DNA of 64,000 nucleotides from an uncultured Coriobacteriaceae bacterium (GTDB lineage Bacteria > Actinomycetota > Coriobacteriia > Coriobacteriales > Atopobiaceae), in NCBI GenBank assembly GCA_902786015.1, contig CADAAU010000007.1, positions 62,001 to 126,000 of the forward strand, in the 5' to 3' direction. Of the stretch, positions 34,786 through 44,225 are shown one piece after another. A model generated the notes under the pieces. That model saw only the letters and a program-made list of their open reading frames with translations, had not been told where the DNA came from and searched no databases. The translations under genes and the position numbers were made by a program. Each line of letters starts with the position of its first letter. Position 1 is the first letter of the stretch.

Positions 34786-34858
34786 GAATCGAGCACGCCG
34801 AAGGCATGATGAGGCGCCTTTATTGTAAAGAACACAGAATACGAGCACGTTACGGTAG

Positions 34859-34887
34859 TTCGGCCCACCCACGAATCGTGCTATGGT
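34859..34887 (+). promoter_or_regulatory. Candidate promoter of the histidine operon
   Basis: TTCGGC (34859-34864) and TATGGT (34882-34887) are 17 bases apart, with TGC before the -10. Transcription would start about 5 bases before the ATG at 34899, which makes the choice of start codon for the first gene relevant. Confidence 0.4.
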
Positions 34888-34898
34888 GATACGCCACA

Positions 34899-36593
34899 AT
34901 GACGAGAGGGGCTAATTTGGCACAGGTTACACCACGCGGATTCCGCGACATTTTGCCGCATGAGGCGCTTGCACGCGAGCGCATTACCGAGACGGTACGG
35001 GCGTGCTTCTCGTCCCACGGCTATTTGCCGGTCGAGACGCCCATATTGGAAGACCGGAGCGTCATAGAGACGGCCGGTCGAATTCAGGATTCCCCGTTCC
35101 AGCTCTTTGACAAGGACGACCGGTTGCTCATGCTTCGGCCCGACCTTACCCTGCCCATTGCGCGAATGGTAGCGGGAAGGATAGGCGTGAACGAGCTTCC
35201 GGCCCGTTTGCGGTATGCGGCGCCCGTCGTCCGCGAACAGGGAGCGTTGCGTGGCCAGCCCCGTCAGTTTACGCAGCTCGGCGTCGAGCTCATAGGTGGG
35301 GAGGGTACGGCATCGGAGGCGGAGGTCGTCATGCTGCTTGCGGACGCCCTTGCGCGCCTTGGAGTGCCCGACTGGTACGTTGTGTGTGGTTCGGTCGCGC
35401 CGCTCACCGCCCTGCTTGAGGCCTGCGGTAGCAGCCCCGAGTTCTCGCGGCGGTTCCTCTCGTACGTGCATGGATCCGACTTCGTGGGCCTCGACGACCT
35501 CGTGAGCGAGGAAGAGGGTCTCAGCGAGGCACAGGCGGCGGCACTGCGTGGAGTTGCGCGTCTGAACGGAGACGCGAGTGTCATTGATGACCTCGAGGCG
35601 TTGCTCGAGGCTGCGGGCGTAGATGGGGCGGCGGAAGGCATCGCGGCGCTGCGCAAGCTGCTTGAGTACTGCGCTCCGCTCGTGCGACAAGGCCGTTTGC
35701 GCTTTGACTTCTCGATCGTCAACAGCTTTGACTATTACACGGGGCTCGTCTTTAAGGCGTATGCCGAGGGCATTGCCGCTTCGCTCGCCTCGGGTGGACA
35801 CTACGACGCCGTGCTCGAGAACCTTGGCATGCCCAACGTGAGTGCGTGCGGCTTTGCCATGTCGCTCGAGCGGCTGCAGGAGGTTTTGGGAGAGCAGGGC
35901 GAGTCTGGCGTGGTGACACCGGGAGTGCGCCTGGCCGAGCGACGACTTCGCATCGCGGTGCCCAAGGGCTCCCTGTTTGGCGACACGGTGCGTGTGCTCG
36001 AAGCAGCGGGACTGCCGGTCGAGGAGCTGCGGAATCCCGGACGCAAGCTCATCGTGAGCGAAGGTGACTACGACTACGTGATCGTCCGTGCGCAGGATGC
36101 GCCCGCCTTCGTGGCGTTTGGCGGAGCCGACTGCGGCATCTGTGGACGCGATTCCATCATCGAAGCCGACGTCGACTTGCTGCAGCTGCAGGACCTGCGC
36201 TACGGATGGTGCCGGTTCGTGGTGGCTGAGCCGGCGGCAAACGCGGGCCTGGCGGAGCGGGCGTACTCGTGGCGCGGCACCATGCGCGTGGCGACCAAGT
36301 ACCCGCGCATCACGCAGGCCTATTACGATCGCATCGGTCAGCAGGTGGATATCGTGCAGCTGCACGGAAACATCGAGCTCGGACCCATCGTGGGCATGAC
36401 GGACCGCATCGTCGACATTACGGCGACGGGAACGACGCTGGCCGAAAACGACCTCGTCATCGTCGACGACGTCTTGGGATGCACGGCACGCTTCTTTGCA
36501 AGCCCGGCGGCATATCGCTGCGATGGGCGTATACGCGATCTGGCGATGCGTCTGGGCGAGGTCGTCGCACGCGAGGGAAAGGACGAGGCATGA
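34899..36593 (+). CDS. hisZG: ATP phosphoribosyltransferase: HisZ regulatory and HisG catalytic parts fused
   Basis: 564 aa. Residues 1-340 are HisZ, the histidyl-tRNA-synthetase-like regulatory subunit (GFRDILPHEA, LRPDLTLPIAR, TQLGVELIG, FDYYTGLVF). Residues 350-564 are short-form HisG (RLRIAVPKGSLFGDT, ADCGICGRDSI, and ITATGTTLAEN for PRPP binding). The enzyme condenses ATP with PRPP in the first step of histidine synthesis. HisZ and HisG(S) are normally separate proteins forming a hetero-octamer. The ATG at 34899 has no ribosome site; an in-frame TTG at 34917, preceded by GAGAGGGG, would give MAQVTPRGFRDILP and may be the true start. hisD overlaps by 4 bp. Confidence 0.94.
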   Translation: MTRGANLAQVTPRGFRDILPHEALARERITETVRACFSSHGYLPVETPILEDRSVIETAGRIQDSPFQLFDKDDRLLMLRPDLTLPIARMVAGRIGVNELPARLRYAAPVVREQGALRGQPRQFTQLGVELIGGEGTASEAEVVMLLADALARLGVPDWYVVCGSVAPLTALLEACGSSPEFSRRFLSYVHGSDFVGLDDLVSEEEGLSEAQAAALRGVARLNGDASVIDDLEALLEAAGVDGAAEGIAALRKLLEYCAPLVRQGRLRFDFSIVNSFDYYTGLVFKAYAEGIAASLASGGHYDAVLENLGMPNVSACGFAMSLERLQEVLGEQGESGVVTPGVRLAERRLRIAVPKGSLFGDTVRVLEAAGLPVEELRNPGRKLIVSEGDYDYVIVRAQDAPAFVAFGGADCGICGRDSIIEADVDLLQLQDLRYGWCRFVVAEPAANAGLAERAYSWRGTMRVATKYPRITQAYYDRIGQQVDIVQLHGNIELGPIVGMTDRIVDITATGTTLAENDLVIVDDVLGCTARFFASPAAYRCDGRIRDLAMRLGEVVAREGKDEA

Positions 36594-37981
36594 GGACCAT
36601 TCGCCTAAAGAGCAAAGAAAAGCTTACTGCACAGGCCCTCCACCGCGCGGGTTCGCTGCCGCGCGAGGTGAACGAGGCCGCTGCGGCCATAGTGGAAGAC
36701 GTGCGTGCGCGTGGCGACGAGGCCGTGCGCGAGTATTGCCTTCGATTCGACGGCTCGTGTCCCAGCTCGTTTAGGGTGCCCGACGAGCTCGTGCAGCATG
36801 CACTCGATGTTGTCGATCCATCGTTTTTGGACGCCCTGCGCCATGCTCACGCACAGATCCGCGAGTTCCACGAGCGCGAGGTGGAGCAGTCGTGGTTTAT
36901 GACGCGCCCTGACGGAACGGTGCTGGGCGTCAAGGTCACGTCGGTGGAAAGCGCCGCCCTCTATGTGCCTGGCGGTCGTGCGCAGTATCCCTCCACGGTG
37001 ATGATGGACTCGGTGCCTGCCAAGGTCGCGGGCGTGGAGCACGTCATCATGGTGACCCCTCCACAGCGTGACGGAACACTTTCGGCGTACACCCTTGCCG
37101 CTGCCGCCATTGCCGGTGTGGACGAGGTGTATGCCGTGGGCGGGGCCCAGGCAATCGGTGCCGTCGCGTATGGTACACAGACAATACCCGCGGTCCAAAA
37201 GATCGTAGGACCGGGAAACGCCTATGTAGCAGCCGCGAAGCGCTACGTGTCGGGAGACGTGGGCATCGACATGGTCGCAGGCCCCTCCGAGGTCTGCGTG
37301 CTTGCCGACCATACCGCAGATCCCGTGGTCGTTGCGGCAGACCTCATGGCGCAAGCCGAGCACGATCCCATGGCCGCGTGCTACTTAGTGACCTTCGACG
37401 CTACTTTGGTGGAGCGGGTGCAGGATGCCATTGAGGCGCTCGTGTCCCAGAGTCCGCGCGAGGCCATCACACGTGCGAGCCTCGACGACCATGGTGTTGT
37501 GGTCGTCGCCGAGGACCTGCGCACCGCCATCGACGCCGTGAACGCCATCGCACCCGAGCACCTGGAATTGCATTGCGCCGATGCCTTCGAGCTTTTGGGG
37601 TCGATTCGCAACGCGGGTGCCATATTTGTGGGACCATGGTCGAGCGAGCCCTTGGGCGACTACGTGGCCGGTCCAAACCACACGCTGCCCACGGGCGGTA
37701 CGGCCGCGTTCTCGAATCCGCTGGGTGTCTACGACTTCGTCAAGCGTTCGAGTGTCATCTCGTACTCCGCCGCCGGTCTTTTGAGCGACGGCCCGTCGGT
37801 ACAGACGCTCGCGCAGTCAGAGGGCCTCTGGTCACACGCGCTTTCGGTGGGCATGCGACGCAAGCTGTTGCAAGAGGGTGGCATGACCTTTGCGGATGCC
37901 GCTGCAGCATGCAAGGATGCACGTCAAACGGCATGGCCAAACGACCTTCCCGATCCCCCCATGATTAGCCTTCCGGCATAG
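36590..37981 (+). CDS. hisD: Histidinol dehydrogenase
   Basis: Zinc enzyme performing the last two oxidations of histidine synthesis (histidinol to histidine), 463 aa. Family blocks include YVPGGRAQYPSTVMM, GGAQAIGAVAYGT, GPGNAYVAAAKR, AGPSEVCVLAD, the zinc-binding AQAEHDP, and EHLELHC near residue 325. The ATG overlaps the hisZG stop (ATGA), with GAGG just upstream. A strong hairpin follows its stop. Confidence 0.97.
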   Translation: MRTIRLKSKEKLTAQALHRAGSLPREVNEAAAAIVEDVRARGDEAVREYCLRFDGSCPSSFRVPDELVQHALDVVDPSFLDALRHAHAQIREFHEREVEQSWFMTRPDGTVLGVKVTSVESAALYVPGGRAQYPSTVMMDSVPAKVAGVEHVIMVTPPQRDGTLSAYTLAAAAIAGVDEVYAVGGAQAIGAVAYGTQTIPAVQKIVGPGNAYVAAAKRYVSGDVGIDMVAGPSEVCVLADHTADPVVVAADLMAQAEHDPMAACYLVTFDATLVERVQDAIEALVSQSPREAITRASLDDHGVVVVAEDLRTAIDAVNAIAPEHLELHCADAFELLGSIRNAGAIFVGPWSSEPLGDYVAGPNHTLPTGGTAAFSNPLGVYDFVKRSSVISYSAAGLLSDGPSVQTLAQSEGLWSHALSVGMRRKLLQEGGMTFADAAAACKDARQTAWPNDLPDPPMISLPA

Positions 37982-37985
37982 CGAG

Positions 37986-38018
37986 GTGACCGGCGCATCG
38001 TTTTGCGCCGGTCACTTT
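37986..38018 (+). terminator. Hairpin with short T-run between hisD and hisC
   Basis: GTGACCGGCGC (37986-37996) pairs perfectly with GCGCCGGTCAC (38005-38015), followed by TTT. The 11-bp stem inside the operon probably acts as a partial terminator, lowering hisC and later genes relative to hisZG-hisD. Confidence 0.6.
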
Positions 38019-38053
38019 CAATCGGTGCTTGGCAACAGATGACAGGAGCATAC

Positions 38054-39133
38054 ATGCCGTCGCTACACACAAACACGCGCGTTCGCCCCGCTCTGGCGGG
38101 ATTCGAGCCGTACGATCCCGCGTTCTCTGTCTGCGAGGTCAACCTCTCGGCAAACGAGAACACGCATCCGCTGCCGGAGTCGGTACAGAACGCGATGCTC
38201 GATGCGATGCGGTCTACGCCGCTCAATCGCTATCCCGACCCTCTTGCCAATAACTTGCGCGACGAGCTCGCCGCTTGGCACGGCGTGCAGCGTGGCAACG
38301 TAATGGTGGGCAACGGCGGGGACGAGATACTCTTTAACCTGCTGTTTTGTTTCGGCGGTCCGGGACGGAGCCTTGTCGTGTGTCCTCCTTGCTTCGAGGA
38401 GTACAAGATCTTCGCGAAGATGTGCGAGACGGATGTTGTTGAGGTGTGGCGACGCGAGCCGGACTTTTCCATAGACGCCGACGCGCTTCTGGAGGCGGCG
38501 CGAGGAGCGGCAATCGTCATGATTACCTCGCCAAACAATCCTACGGGCGACCTCATAAGCCCTGCGCTCGTGCAACGCTTGCTCGACCAGACGGATGCGC
38601 TCATCCTCTTGGACGAGGCATATATTGAGTTCGCAAAGAAAGGCTCAAGCCTTGTGAGTTGGGTGGCCGACAACCCCCGTCTTATGGTGCTGCGAACGAT
38701 GAGCAAGGCGTTTGGACTGGCTGGCCTCAGATGCGGCTATCTTGTTGCAAACAAAGAGATTGTCGACGTCTTGGCGGCGATTCGCCAAATCTACTCGGAG
38801 GACGTCGTAGCCCAGGCCGTGGCGACGGCTGCCGTTCGGCGGCGTTCGGAGCTTGAGCCGACGCTCGCCTCCATCGTGGGAGAACGCAAGCGCTTGTGCG
38901 AGGCGCTGGGGGAGCTTCCGGACGTCGTCCTGTGGCCGAGCGAGGCAAACTTCGTCTTGGCCCGCATGCCTCACGCCGGAGACGTTCGCGCGCGCCTTCG
39001 CGACGAGTACTCCGTGCTCGTGCGCGATTTTAGCTATGCCAAGGGTCTTGGCGACTGCCTGCGCATAACCGTGGGCACGCCCAACGAGAACGATAGACTA
39101 ATTAGCGCCCTGCGCGACATTCTGCAGGGCTGA
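38054..39133 (+). CDS. hisC: Histidinol-phosphate aminotransferase
   Basis: PLP enzyme transferring an amino group from glutamate to imidazole-acetol phosphate, 359 aa. Fold-type I aminotransferase marks are LSANENTHPLPESV, NRYPDP, the SPNNPTGD motif, LLDEAYIEF with the PLP-ring Asp, and TMSKAFGLAGLRCGY carrying the Schiff-base Lys. The start at 38054 follows ACAGGAG. It lies 72 bp after hisD, separated by a hairpin, and hisB follows. Confidence 0.95.
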   Translation: MPSLHTNTRVRPALAGFEPYDPAFSVCEVNLSANENTHPLPESVQNAMLDAMRSTPLNRYPDPLANNLRDELAAWHGVQRGNVMVGNGGDEILFNLLFCFGGPGRSLVVCPPCFEEYKIFAKMCETDVVEVWRREPDFSIDADALLEAARGAAIVMITSPNNPTGDLISPALVQRLLDQTDALILLDEAYIEFAKKGSSLVSWVADNPRLMVLRTMSKAFGLAGLRCGYLVANKEIVDVLAAIRQIYSEDVVAQAVATAAVRRRSELEPTLASIVGERKRLCEALGELPDVVLWPSEANFVLARMPHAGDVRARLRDEYSVLVRDFSYAKGLGDCLRITVGTPNENDRLISALRDILQG

Positions 39134-39168
39134 TGCCTGCATATGGAATGCGGTGGAAAGGAGCCGGT

Positions 39169-39756
39169 GTGACACGAGTTGCGACGGTTGCCCGCAAGAC
39201 GGGCGAGACGAACATCCACATTACGCTCGACCTCGACGGAACGGGCAAGACCGATATAGCCACGGGCGTGGGCTTCTTTGACCACATGCTCACGGCGCTC
39301 GGGCGTCATTGGTTGGTGGACCTTGCCGTGTGCTGCGAGGGAGACACATGGGTTGACGACCATCACACCGTGGAGGACGTGGGCATCGCGTTGGGCGACG
39401 CGTTGCGCGAGGCGTTGGGCGACAAGCGCGGGATTCGGCGCTTTGCCGACGTCGCCGTTCCGCTCGACGAGGCCCTCGTGCTCGCAGCGGTGGACATATC
39501 GGGTCGCGGCGAGCTGTACTGGGACGTACCGATAGGTCCGTCCAAGGTTGGAACGTTCGATACCGAGCTCGGCCAGGAGTTCTTTATTGGCTTCGCACGC
39601 AACGCCGGCATCACCTTGCATCTGCGGGAGCTGTGCGGCAGTAACGCACACCATATTCTGGAAGCGGCATTCAAGGCATGCGCACGAGCCTTGCGCGTGG
39701 CGTGCGAAAGCGACCCGCGCGTGGACGACATTCCGTCGACGAAGGGAGTGCTGTAA
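39169..39756 (+). CDS. hisB: Imidazoleglycerol-phosphate dehydratase
   Basis: 195-aa monofunctional dehydratase (IGPD), without the histidinol-phosphate phosphatase domain found in enteric HisB. The two metal-binding motifs are DDHHTVEDVGI and SNAHHILEAAFKA; FFDHML near residue 40 is also typical. GTG at 39169 is chosen: AAAGGAG is five bases upstream and the protein then has normal length. The stop shares one base with the hisH start. A separate phosphatase (HisN/HisJ type) must be encoded elsewhere, as none is in the window. Confidence 0.95.
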   Translation: MTRVATVARKTGETNIHITLDLDGTGKTDIATGVGFFDHMLTALGRHWLVDLAVCCEGDTWVDDHHTVEDVGIALGDALREALGDKRGIRRFADVAVPLDEALVLAAVDISGRGELYWDVPIGPSKVGTFDTELGQEFFIGFARNAGITLHLRELCGSNAHHILEAAFKACARALRVACESDPRVDDIPSTKGVL

Positions 39757-40412
39757 TGGTGGCCCCTCGCATTGCCATAGTGGACTATCACAAAGGAAAC
39801 CTGCTCAGCGTCGTGAGGAGCCTAGGCGACGTGGGTGCGCAGGCCTTCGCGACTGACGATCCCACGCAAATTGCCGGTGCAGACGCCGTGGTGGTGCCCG
39901 GCGTGGGGGCGTTCGAGGATGCCATGGACTACCTGCAGACCTCTGGAGAGGCCGAGGCAATAAAAGACGCGGCCGCACGCTGCGTTCCGTTCTTGGGTAT
40001 CTGCCTTGGCCTTCATGTGCTGTTTGAACGGGGTGCCGAGCGGAGCGACGGGACGGCGGGAGATTGGATCGAGGGCTCGGGAATCCTCAAAGGTTCCGTT
40101 ACCCGCCTGACGTCGGGAAGGCTCAAGGTGCCACATGTGGGATGGAACCAGATGCATCTGACGAGCCATGGACGCGCCTGTCCCCTCTATGCCAATGTGC
40201 CTGAGGGAGCAAACGTGTACTTTACCCACAGCTATGCTCTTGCCGACGACATTGACGAAGACATCATTGCGACTCGCTCGCACTATACGAGGAGCTTCGC
40301 GTCGGGCGTATGGAGAGACAACGTGTTTGGAGTGCAGTTCCATCCCGAAAAGTCGTCTGCCACGGGTCTTACGATCCTGAGCAACTTCGTTTCCTATGTA
40401 GAACATGCATAA
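39756..40412 (+). CDS. hisH: Imidazole glycerol phosphate synthase, glutaminase subunit
   Basis: Class I glutamine amidotransferase delivering ammonia to HisF, 218 aa. The catalytic triad is visible: Cys in LGICLGLH and the His/Glu of QFHPEKS. IVDYHKGNLLSV at the N-terminus is usual. The ATG at 39756 follows AAGGGAG and overlaps the hisB stop by one base. Its partner hisF lies 3 kb downstream, separated by a phosphatase gene and hisA. Confidence 0.95.
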   Translation: MVAPRIAIVDYHKGNLLSVVRSLGDVGAQAFATDDPTQIAGADAVVVPGVGAFEDAMDYLQTSGEAEAIKDAAARCVPFLGICLGLHVLFERGAERSDGTAGDWIEGSGILKGSVTRLTSGRLKVPHVGWNQMHLTSHGRACPLYANVPEGANVYFTHSYALADDIDEDIIATRSHYTRSFASGVWRDNVFGVQFHPEKSSATGLTILSNFVSYVEHA

Positions 40413-40433
40413 CGCTTGTCGAGTGGCGCAAAC

Positions 40434-40439
40434 TATAAT
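40434..40439 (+). promoter_or_regulatory. Consensus -10 box before the SpoIIE-type phosphatase gene
   Basis: A perfect TATAAT lies 40 bases before the start codon and 22 bases after hisH. A -35 is not obvious (TTGTCG is only 12 bases away). It suggests the phosphatase and downstream his genes can be transcribed independently. Confidence 0.45.
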
Positions 40440-40478
40440 GGCATCGTATTGCTTCGCGTAAATGGCGGTGGGGTTGGT

Positions 40479-42689
40479 ATGGACAGCAAAGAGAGCCTTG
40501 GCAGAACTATTGTCGGATGGCGTGGCCTTCTGGCGGGCGAGGACAAGCGTACGAGGCTGATCTGCTTCCTGGGGCTTCTTTTTGTCTCGGCCTCCATGAC
40601 GTTCATTCAGTTCGGCTTCGTGGGCATTGGAAGTGCGGGGGAGTACGCGGGCTACATGCTCGCGTTGCTTGGGCCTGTTACGATTGCCGCGCTCTTTCTT
40701 GGGATAGCATGGGGTGCTTTGGAAGGAGTTGCGGCTGGTCTCATACTCCAGGTCCACGCATACTTCCTACCACTTGACCTGATTGAACGCTATTTTGTTA
40801 CACCCCTTAGCAGCGTAGTCCTCTACGGCGCTTCCGGGTTTCTCTTTGCACTGCTCTTTGCGCTTGCGCTCAGAAACAACCCGCGCGGAATACGGCGTTA
40901 CGTCTATTACGTCCTTACATGCGTCTTGGTGTCCGGGTTTGCAAGCTTGATGTTCGTTGCGGCAACCATCTTGGCGGTGCTACAGCTCGAATCGGTCGAA
41001 TCGTTACTCGCTGCAGTGGGAACGGGGTCCATATCCTTGCAGTTTGCGAGCGACTTTGTGCTTACGTTCGTGCTTTGCGTCATCGCGGACCGCGTTGCGC
41101 AGTGGAGAATCGAGACGCACAACTACGTGAGCGTCCGTACCATATTTCGCGTTCGTCAGATTCTGTCGCTGTTCATTGCGTTCATGGCCGTGTCTGCGGT
41201 CGCCTTTATGGCTACCACGTTTCAGGAAGTGACGGCCGCAGGCCGGCAGATACAGCGTGAGCTCGATTACATTGATGGGAACTTCAATGAGCAGTGGGAG
41301 GCTTGGGAAGAGTACAGTCAGGCGATTGAGTCTGACGAAGATGCGATTAGCACAAAGGAGTTGGAAGAGAACGCCATCTATCACCTTATTGCCGGTTACG
41401 ATGAGCAAGATGGTCTGCTCATTGTGTTTAATAATGGCAAGGTGGTCGATTCGAACTGCGGCGCGTACATGTCTTCCGACGACCTGAACGAGGACGACAA
41501 AATCGTTTATGACGAGGTTGTAAAGCTGATGTATGACGGCGCACAAAAGGCCGTGCAATCCAATGCCTTACAGCGCATGCTCTATACCTTTGGAAACGAC
41601 TATTACCAACTGGGCTACATGCGTGCGATGAACCCCAAAAACAATATATACATTATGATGGCTCAGCCCAATTCGATGGTCTTTGAACGCCGTACCGAGA
41701 CGATGATGTGGACGACGCTTTCTACGCTCGTGCTTCTGGTGGTCGTGTACTTCATGTCGCGGCGTCTCCTCAACTCGACGGTCGTGGATCCCGTGGACAG
41801 GACCAACGCCTCGCTCGCAAAGATAATGACGGGAGACCTGGACCAGACGGTGACGGAGGTCGGCAGTGTGGAGTTCGCCTCGCTTTCGGCGGGAATCAAC
41901 TCCACGGTCGATGCGCTCAAGACGCTCATTAACGAGGCCGAACGCAGGAACGAGCGTGACCTCGCGACTGCGCGCGCCATCCAGGAAGGGGCTCTGCCCA
42001 AGGTGTTTCCCGCGTTTCCCGATGTGGACGATGTGGAACTGTATGCGTCGATGGACGCCGCCAAAGAGGTGGGTGGAGACTTTTACGACTACTTTGTTGT
42101 TGACGATCATACGGTCGGTTTCCTGATTGCCGACGTGAGCGGAAAGGGTATCCCGGGTGCGCTCTTTATGATGGCGGCAAAGAACGAGATCGAAAATCGT
42201 ATGCTCGGGGGCATGAGCCTGTCTCAGGCCATTGCAATGGCAAACGTCCATCTTTGCGCAAACAACGAAGCGGGCATGTTTGTGACGGTATGGGCGGCCA
42301 CCTTGGATTGGACGACGGGCGAGCTCACGTACGTGAACGCCGGACACAACTTCCCGCTGCTCAGGCATGGACGCGGCGGCGAATGGGAGTGGATAAAAAA
42401 GAAGTGCGGCCTGTTCTTGGGCACGTTCGACGTGGCGCGGTACCGACAAGAAACGCTTACGCTCGAGCCGGGCGACGAACTCATTCTGTATACCGACGGC
42501 GTGAACGAGGCGTTTAACGTTGGTGACGAAGAGTACGGAAACGATCGACTGGAGCGCTTCTTGGCAGACAACAACGACTCGCGTCCCGAGGATATGGTGC
42601 GTGCGTTGCGAGGAGACGTTGCAAAGTGGGCAGAGGGCGCAGAGCAGTCTGATGACGTTACGATTCTGGTCGTTGAATACCGCGCCTAA
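40479..42689 (+). CDS. Membrane sensor with HAMP and SpoIIE/RsbU-type PP2C phosphatase domain
   Basis: 736 aa. About six TM segments in the first 235 residues look like a MASE-type region. They are followed by an extracytoplasmic or sensory stretch (about 240-420), a TM helix near 425-445, a HAMP-like linker, and a PP2C phosphatase domain (about 500-736) with AKEVGGDFYDYF, IADVSGKGIPGALFM, VNAGHNFPLL, YTDGVNEAF and SDDVTILVV. The Asp residues of GGDFYD, DVSGKG, YTDG and SDD are the metal ligands. Such proteins dephosphorylate anti-sigma antagonists. No STAS or anti-sigma gene is adjacent. It interrupts the histidine operon between hisH and hisA; GGTGGGG is a weak ribosome site. Confidence 0.88.
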   Translation: MDSKESLGRTIVGWRGLLAGEDKRTRLICFLGLLFVSASMTFIQFGFVGIGSAGEYAGYMLALLGPVTIAALFLGIAWGALEGVAAGLILQVHAYFLPLDLIERYFVTPLSSVVLYGASGFLFALLFALALRNNPRGIRRYVYYVLTCVLVSGFASLMFVAATILAVLQLESVESLLAAVGTGSISLQFASDFVLTFVLCVIADRVAQWRIETHNYVSVRTIFRVRQILSLFIAFMAVSAVAFMATTFQEVTAAGRQIQRELDYIDGNFNEQWEAWEEYSQAIESDEDAISTKELEENAIYHLIAGYDEQDGLLIVFNNGKVVDSNCGAYMSSDDLNEDDKIVYDEVVKLMYDGAQKAVQSNALQRMLYTFGNDYYQLGYMRAMNPKNNIYIMMAQPNSMVFERRTETMMWTTLSTLVLLVVVYFMSRRLLNSTVVDPVDRTNASLAKIMTGDLDQTVTEVGSVEFASLSAGINSTVDALKTLINEAERRNERDLATARAIQEGALPKVFPAFPDVDDVELYASMDAAKEVGGDFYDYFVVDDHTVGFLIADVSGKGIPGALFMMAAKNEIENRMLGGMSLSQAIAMANVHLCANNEAGMFVTVWAATLDWTTGELTYVNAGHNFPLLRHGRGGEWEWIKKKCGLFLGTFDVARYRQETLTLEPGDELILYTDGVNEAFNVGDEEYGNDRLERFLADNNDSRPEDMVRALRGDVAKWAEGAEQSDDVTILVVEYRA

Positions 42690-42707
42690 ACGAAAGCGAG
42701 GCAAAGG

Positions 42708-43457
42708 GTGATTCTTTTTCCAGCAATTGATTTGGTCGCCGGACAGGTAGTCCGCCTGCAGCGTGGTGACAGGGCTCGTATGGACGTGTACTCGCGCGAT
42801 CCGGTTGCCGTGGCGGAGGACTTTGCGGCGCGAGGAGCGACGTGGATTCATGTGGTCGATCTTTCTGCGACCTTCGAGGAGGATGAGGCGGCGCGGAAGG
42901 CCAACACGGAGGCCATCAGGGCAATATGCGCCGTGCCTGGCATTCAAGTCGATACGGGAGGCGGCGTTCGGGACGTGGCTGCCATAGAGAGGCTCGTGGA
43001 CGCGGGAGCCGCAAGGATTGCCCTCGGAACCGCCTTGGTGCGCAACAAGGAGTTTGCCAAGGAAGCGGCTGCGCAGTTTGCGGACGTGGTCGTGGCGGAC
43101 GTCGCGGCCCGCGACGGGCTTGTGCGCGTGAACGGATGGCGCGAGGGCGAGCAGATTCTGGCCGACGAGCTCGTCTCCCGTCTTTCTGATTTGGGCTACA
43201 GGCACCTGGTGTTTACCGATATTGCGCGGGACGGCATGCAGACGGGTATTGACGTGAACGCATATCGCCATATCGCACAGGTCGCGGGTTTCCCGGTGGT
43301 TGCGTCGGGTGGCATCGCAACGCTCGATGATCTGCGCGCGCTGAGTGCCCTTGGTACGGACGTAATCGAAGGTGCCATCACGGGCAGGGCCCTTTATGAG
43401 GGCAACTTTACATTGGAAGATGCGCTCCGCGCCTCGAAGGGGGATGTGTCGTGCTAA
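42708..43457 (+). CDS. hisA: Phosphoribosylformimino-AICAR phosphate isomerase (HisA)
   Basis: Amadori isomerase converting ProFAR to PRFAR, 249 aa (beta/alpha barrel). The N-terminal [14 protein letters not shown] has the catalytic Asp, DTGGGVRD and [12 protein letters not shown] bind the phosphates, and [14 protein letters not shown] carries the second Asp. Start is GTG at 42708 with GCGAGG upstream. It overlaps hisF by 7 bp. Confidence 0.95.
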   Translation: MILFPAIDLVAGQVVRLQRGDRARMDVYSRDPVAVAEDFAARGATWIHVVDLSATFEEDEAARKANTEAIRAICAVPGIQVDTGGGVRDVAAIERLVDAGAARIALGTALVRNKEFAKEAAAQFADVVVADVAARDGLVRVNGWREGEQILADELVSRLSDLGYRHLVFTDIARDGMQTGIDVNAYRHIAQVAGFPVVASGGIATLDDLRALSALGTDVIEGAITGRALYEGNFTLEDALRASKGDVSC

Positions 43458-44218
43458 CAAAACGAGTTATACCGTGCTTGGACGTTAAGGACGGGCGCGT
43501 GGTGAAGGGCGTCAACTTCGTGGACCTTGTGGATGCGGGCGATCCGGTGGAGCTGGCGCGCGCCTACGACGCGGAGGGCGCAGACGAGGTGGTGTTTCTT
43601 GACATCACGGCCACCTCGGACGATCGCTCCCCCACCGTCGACTTGGCGTCACATGCGAGTGCCGAACTGCGCATCCCCTATACGGTGGGCGGTGGGTTCA
43701 AGGACGTCGCGGGCATGCGCCAGATGGTTGCCGCGGGCGCCGACAAAGTCTCGGTGAACTCTGCGGCGGTAAAGAACCCCGAGCTGCTTACGCAGGCTGC
43801 GGCCGCATTTGGCAGCCAAGCGGTCATCTGTGCCATTGACGCCAAACGAAAGGGGAAGGCCGACGAGTGGGAGGTCTTCTTGGCCGGCGGACGCATTGCA
43901 ACAGGCATAGATGCCGTCGCATGGGCCGAAGAGGCGGCGCGGCGCGGTGCAGGAGAGATCCTGCTCACGAGCATGGATCGTGACGGAACGAAGGAGGGGT
44001 TTGACCTGGCGCTTACGCGCAAGGTCGCACGTGCCGTTCCCATTCCGGTCATCGCCTCCGGTGGCGTGGGCACGCTCGAGCACTTTGCCGAGGGAATCCT
44101 CGAGGGGGAGGCAGATGCGGTGCTCGCGGCAAGCGTCTTTCACTTTGGCACGTTTAGCATTCGGCAGGTAAAGGAATACATGGCCTCGCAGGGCATTCCC
44201 GTGCGGCTTGATTTCTAG
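43451..44218 (+). CDS. hisF: Imidazole glycerol phosphate synthase, cyclase subunit
   Basis: 255-aa barrel that uses ammonia from HisH to form imidazole glycerol phosphate and [24 protein letters not shown] contains the catalytic Asp11, and [15 protein letters not shown] contains the second Asp. Start is GTG at 43451 within the end of hisA, indicating coupled translation. Normal length and motifs. Confidence 0.96.
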   Translation: MLTKRVIPCLDVKDGRVVKGVNFVDLVDAGDPVELARAYDAEGADEVVFLDITATSDDRSPTVDLASHASAELRIPYTVGGGFKDVAGMRQMVAAGADKVSVNSAAVKNPELLTQAAAAFGSQAVICAIDAKRKGKADEWEVFLAGGRIATGIDAVAWAEEAARRGAGEILLTSMDRDGTKEGFDLALTRKVARAVPIPVIASGGVGTLEHFAEGILEGEADAVLAASVFHFGTFSIRQVKEYMASQGIPVRLDF

Positions 44219-44225
44219 GAGTGGG

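Noticed and set aside
34881..36365. 494-codon open frame on the minus strand opposite hisZG
   Set aside because: The plus-strand HisZ and HisG motifs are unambiguous; the antisense frame has no features of its own.
41568..43460. 630-codon open frame on the minus strand opposite the phosphatase and hisA
   Set aside because: It spans two well-supported plus-strand genes, has a His/Arg-rich composition typical of antisense frames, and no domain could be recognised.
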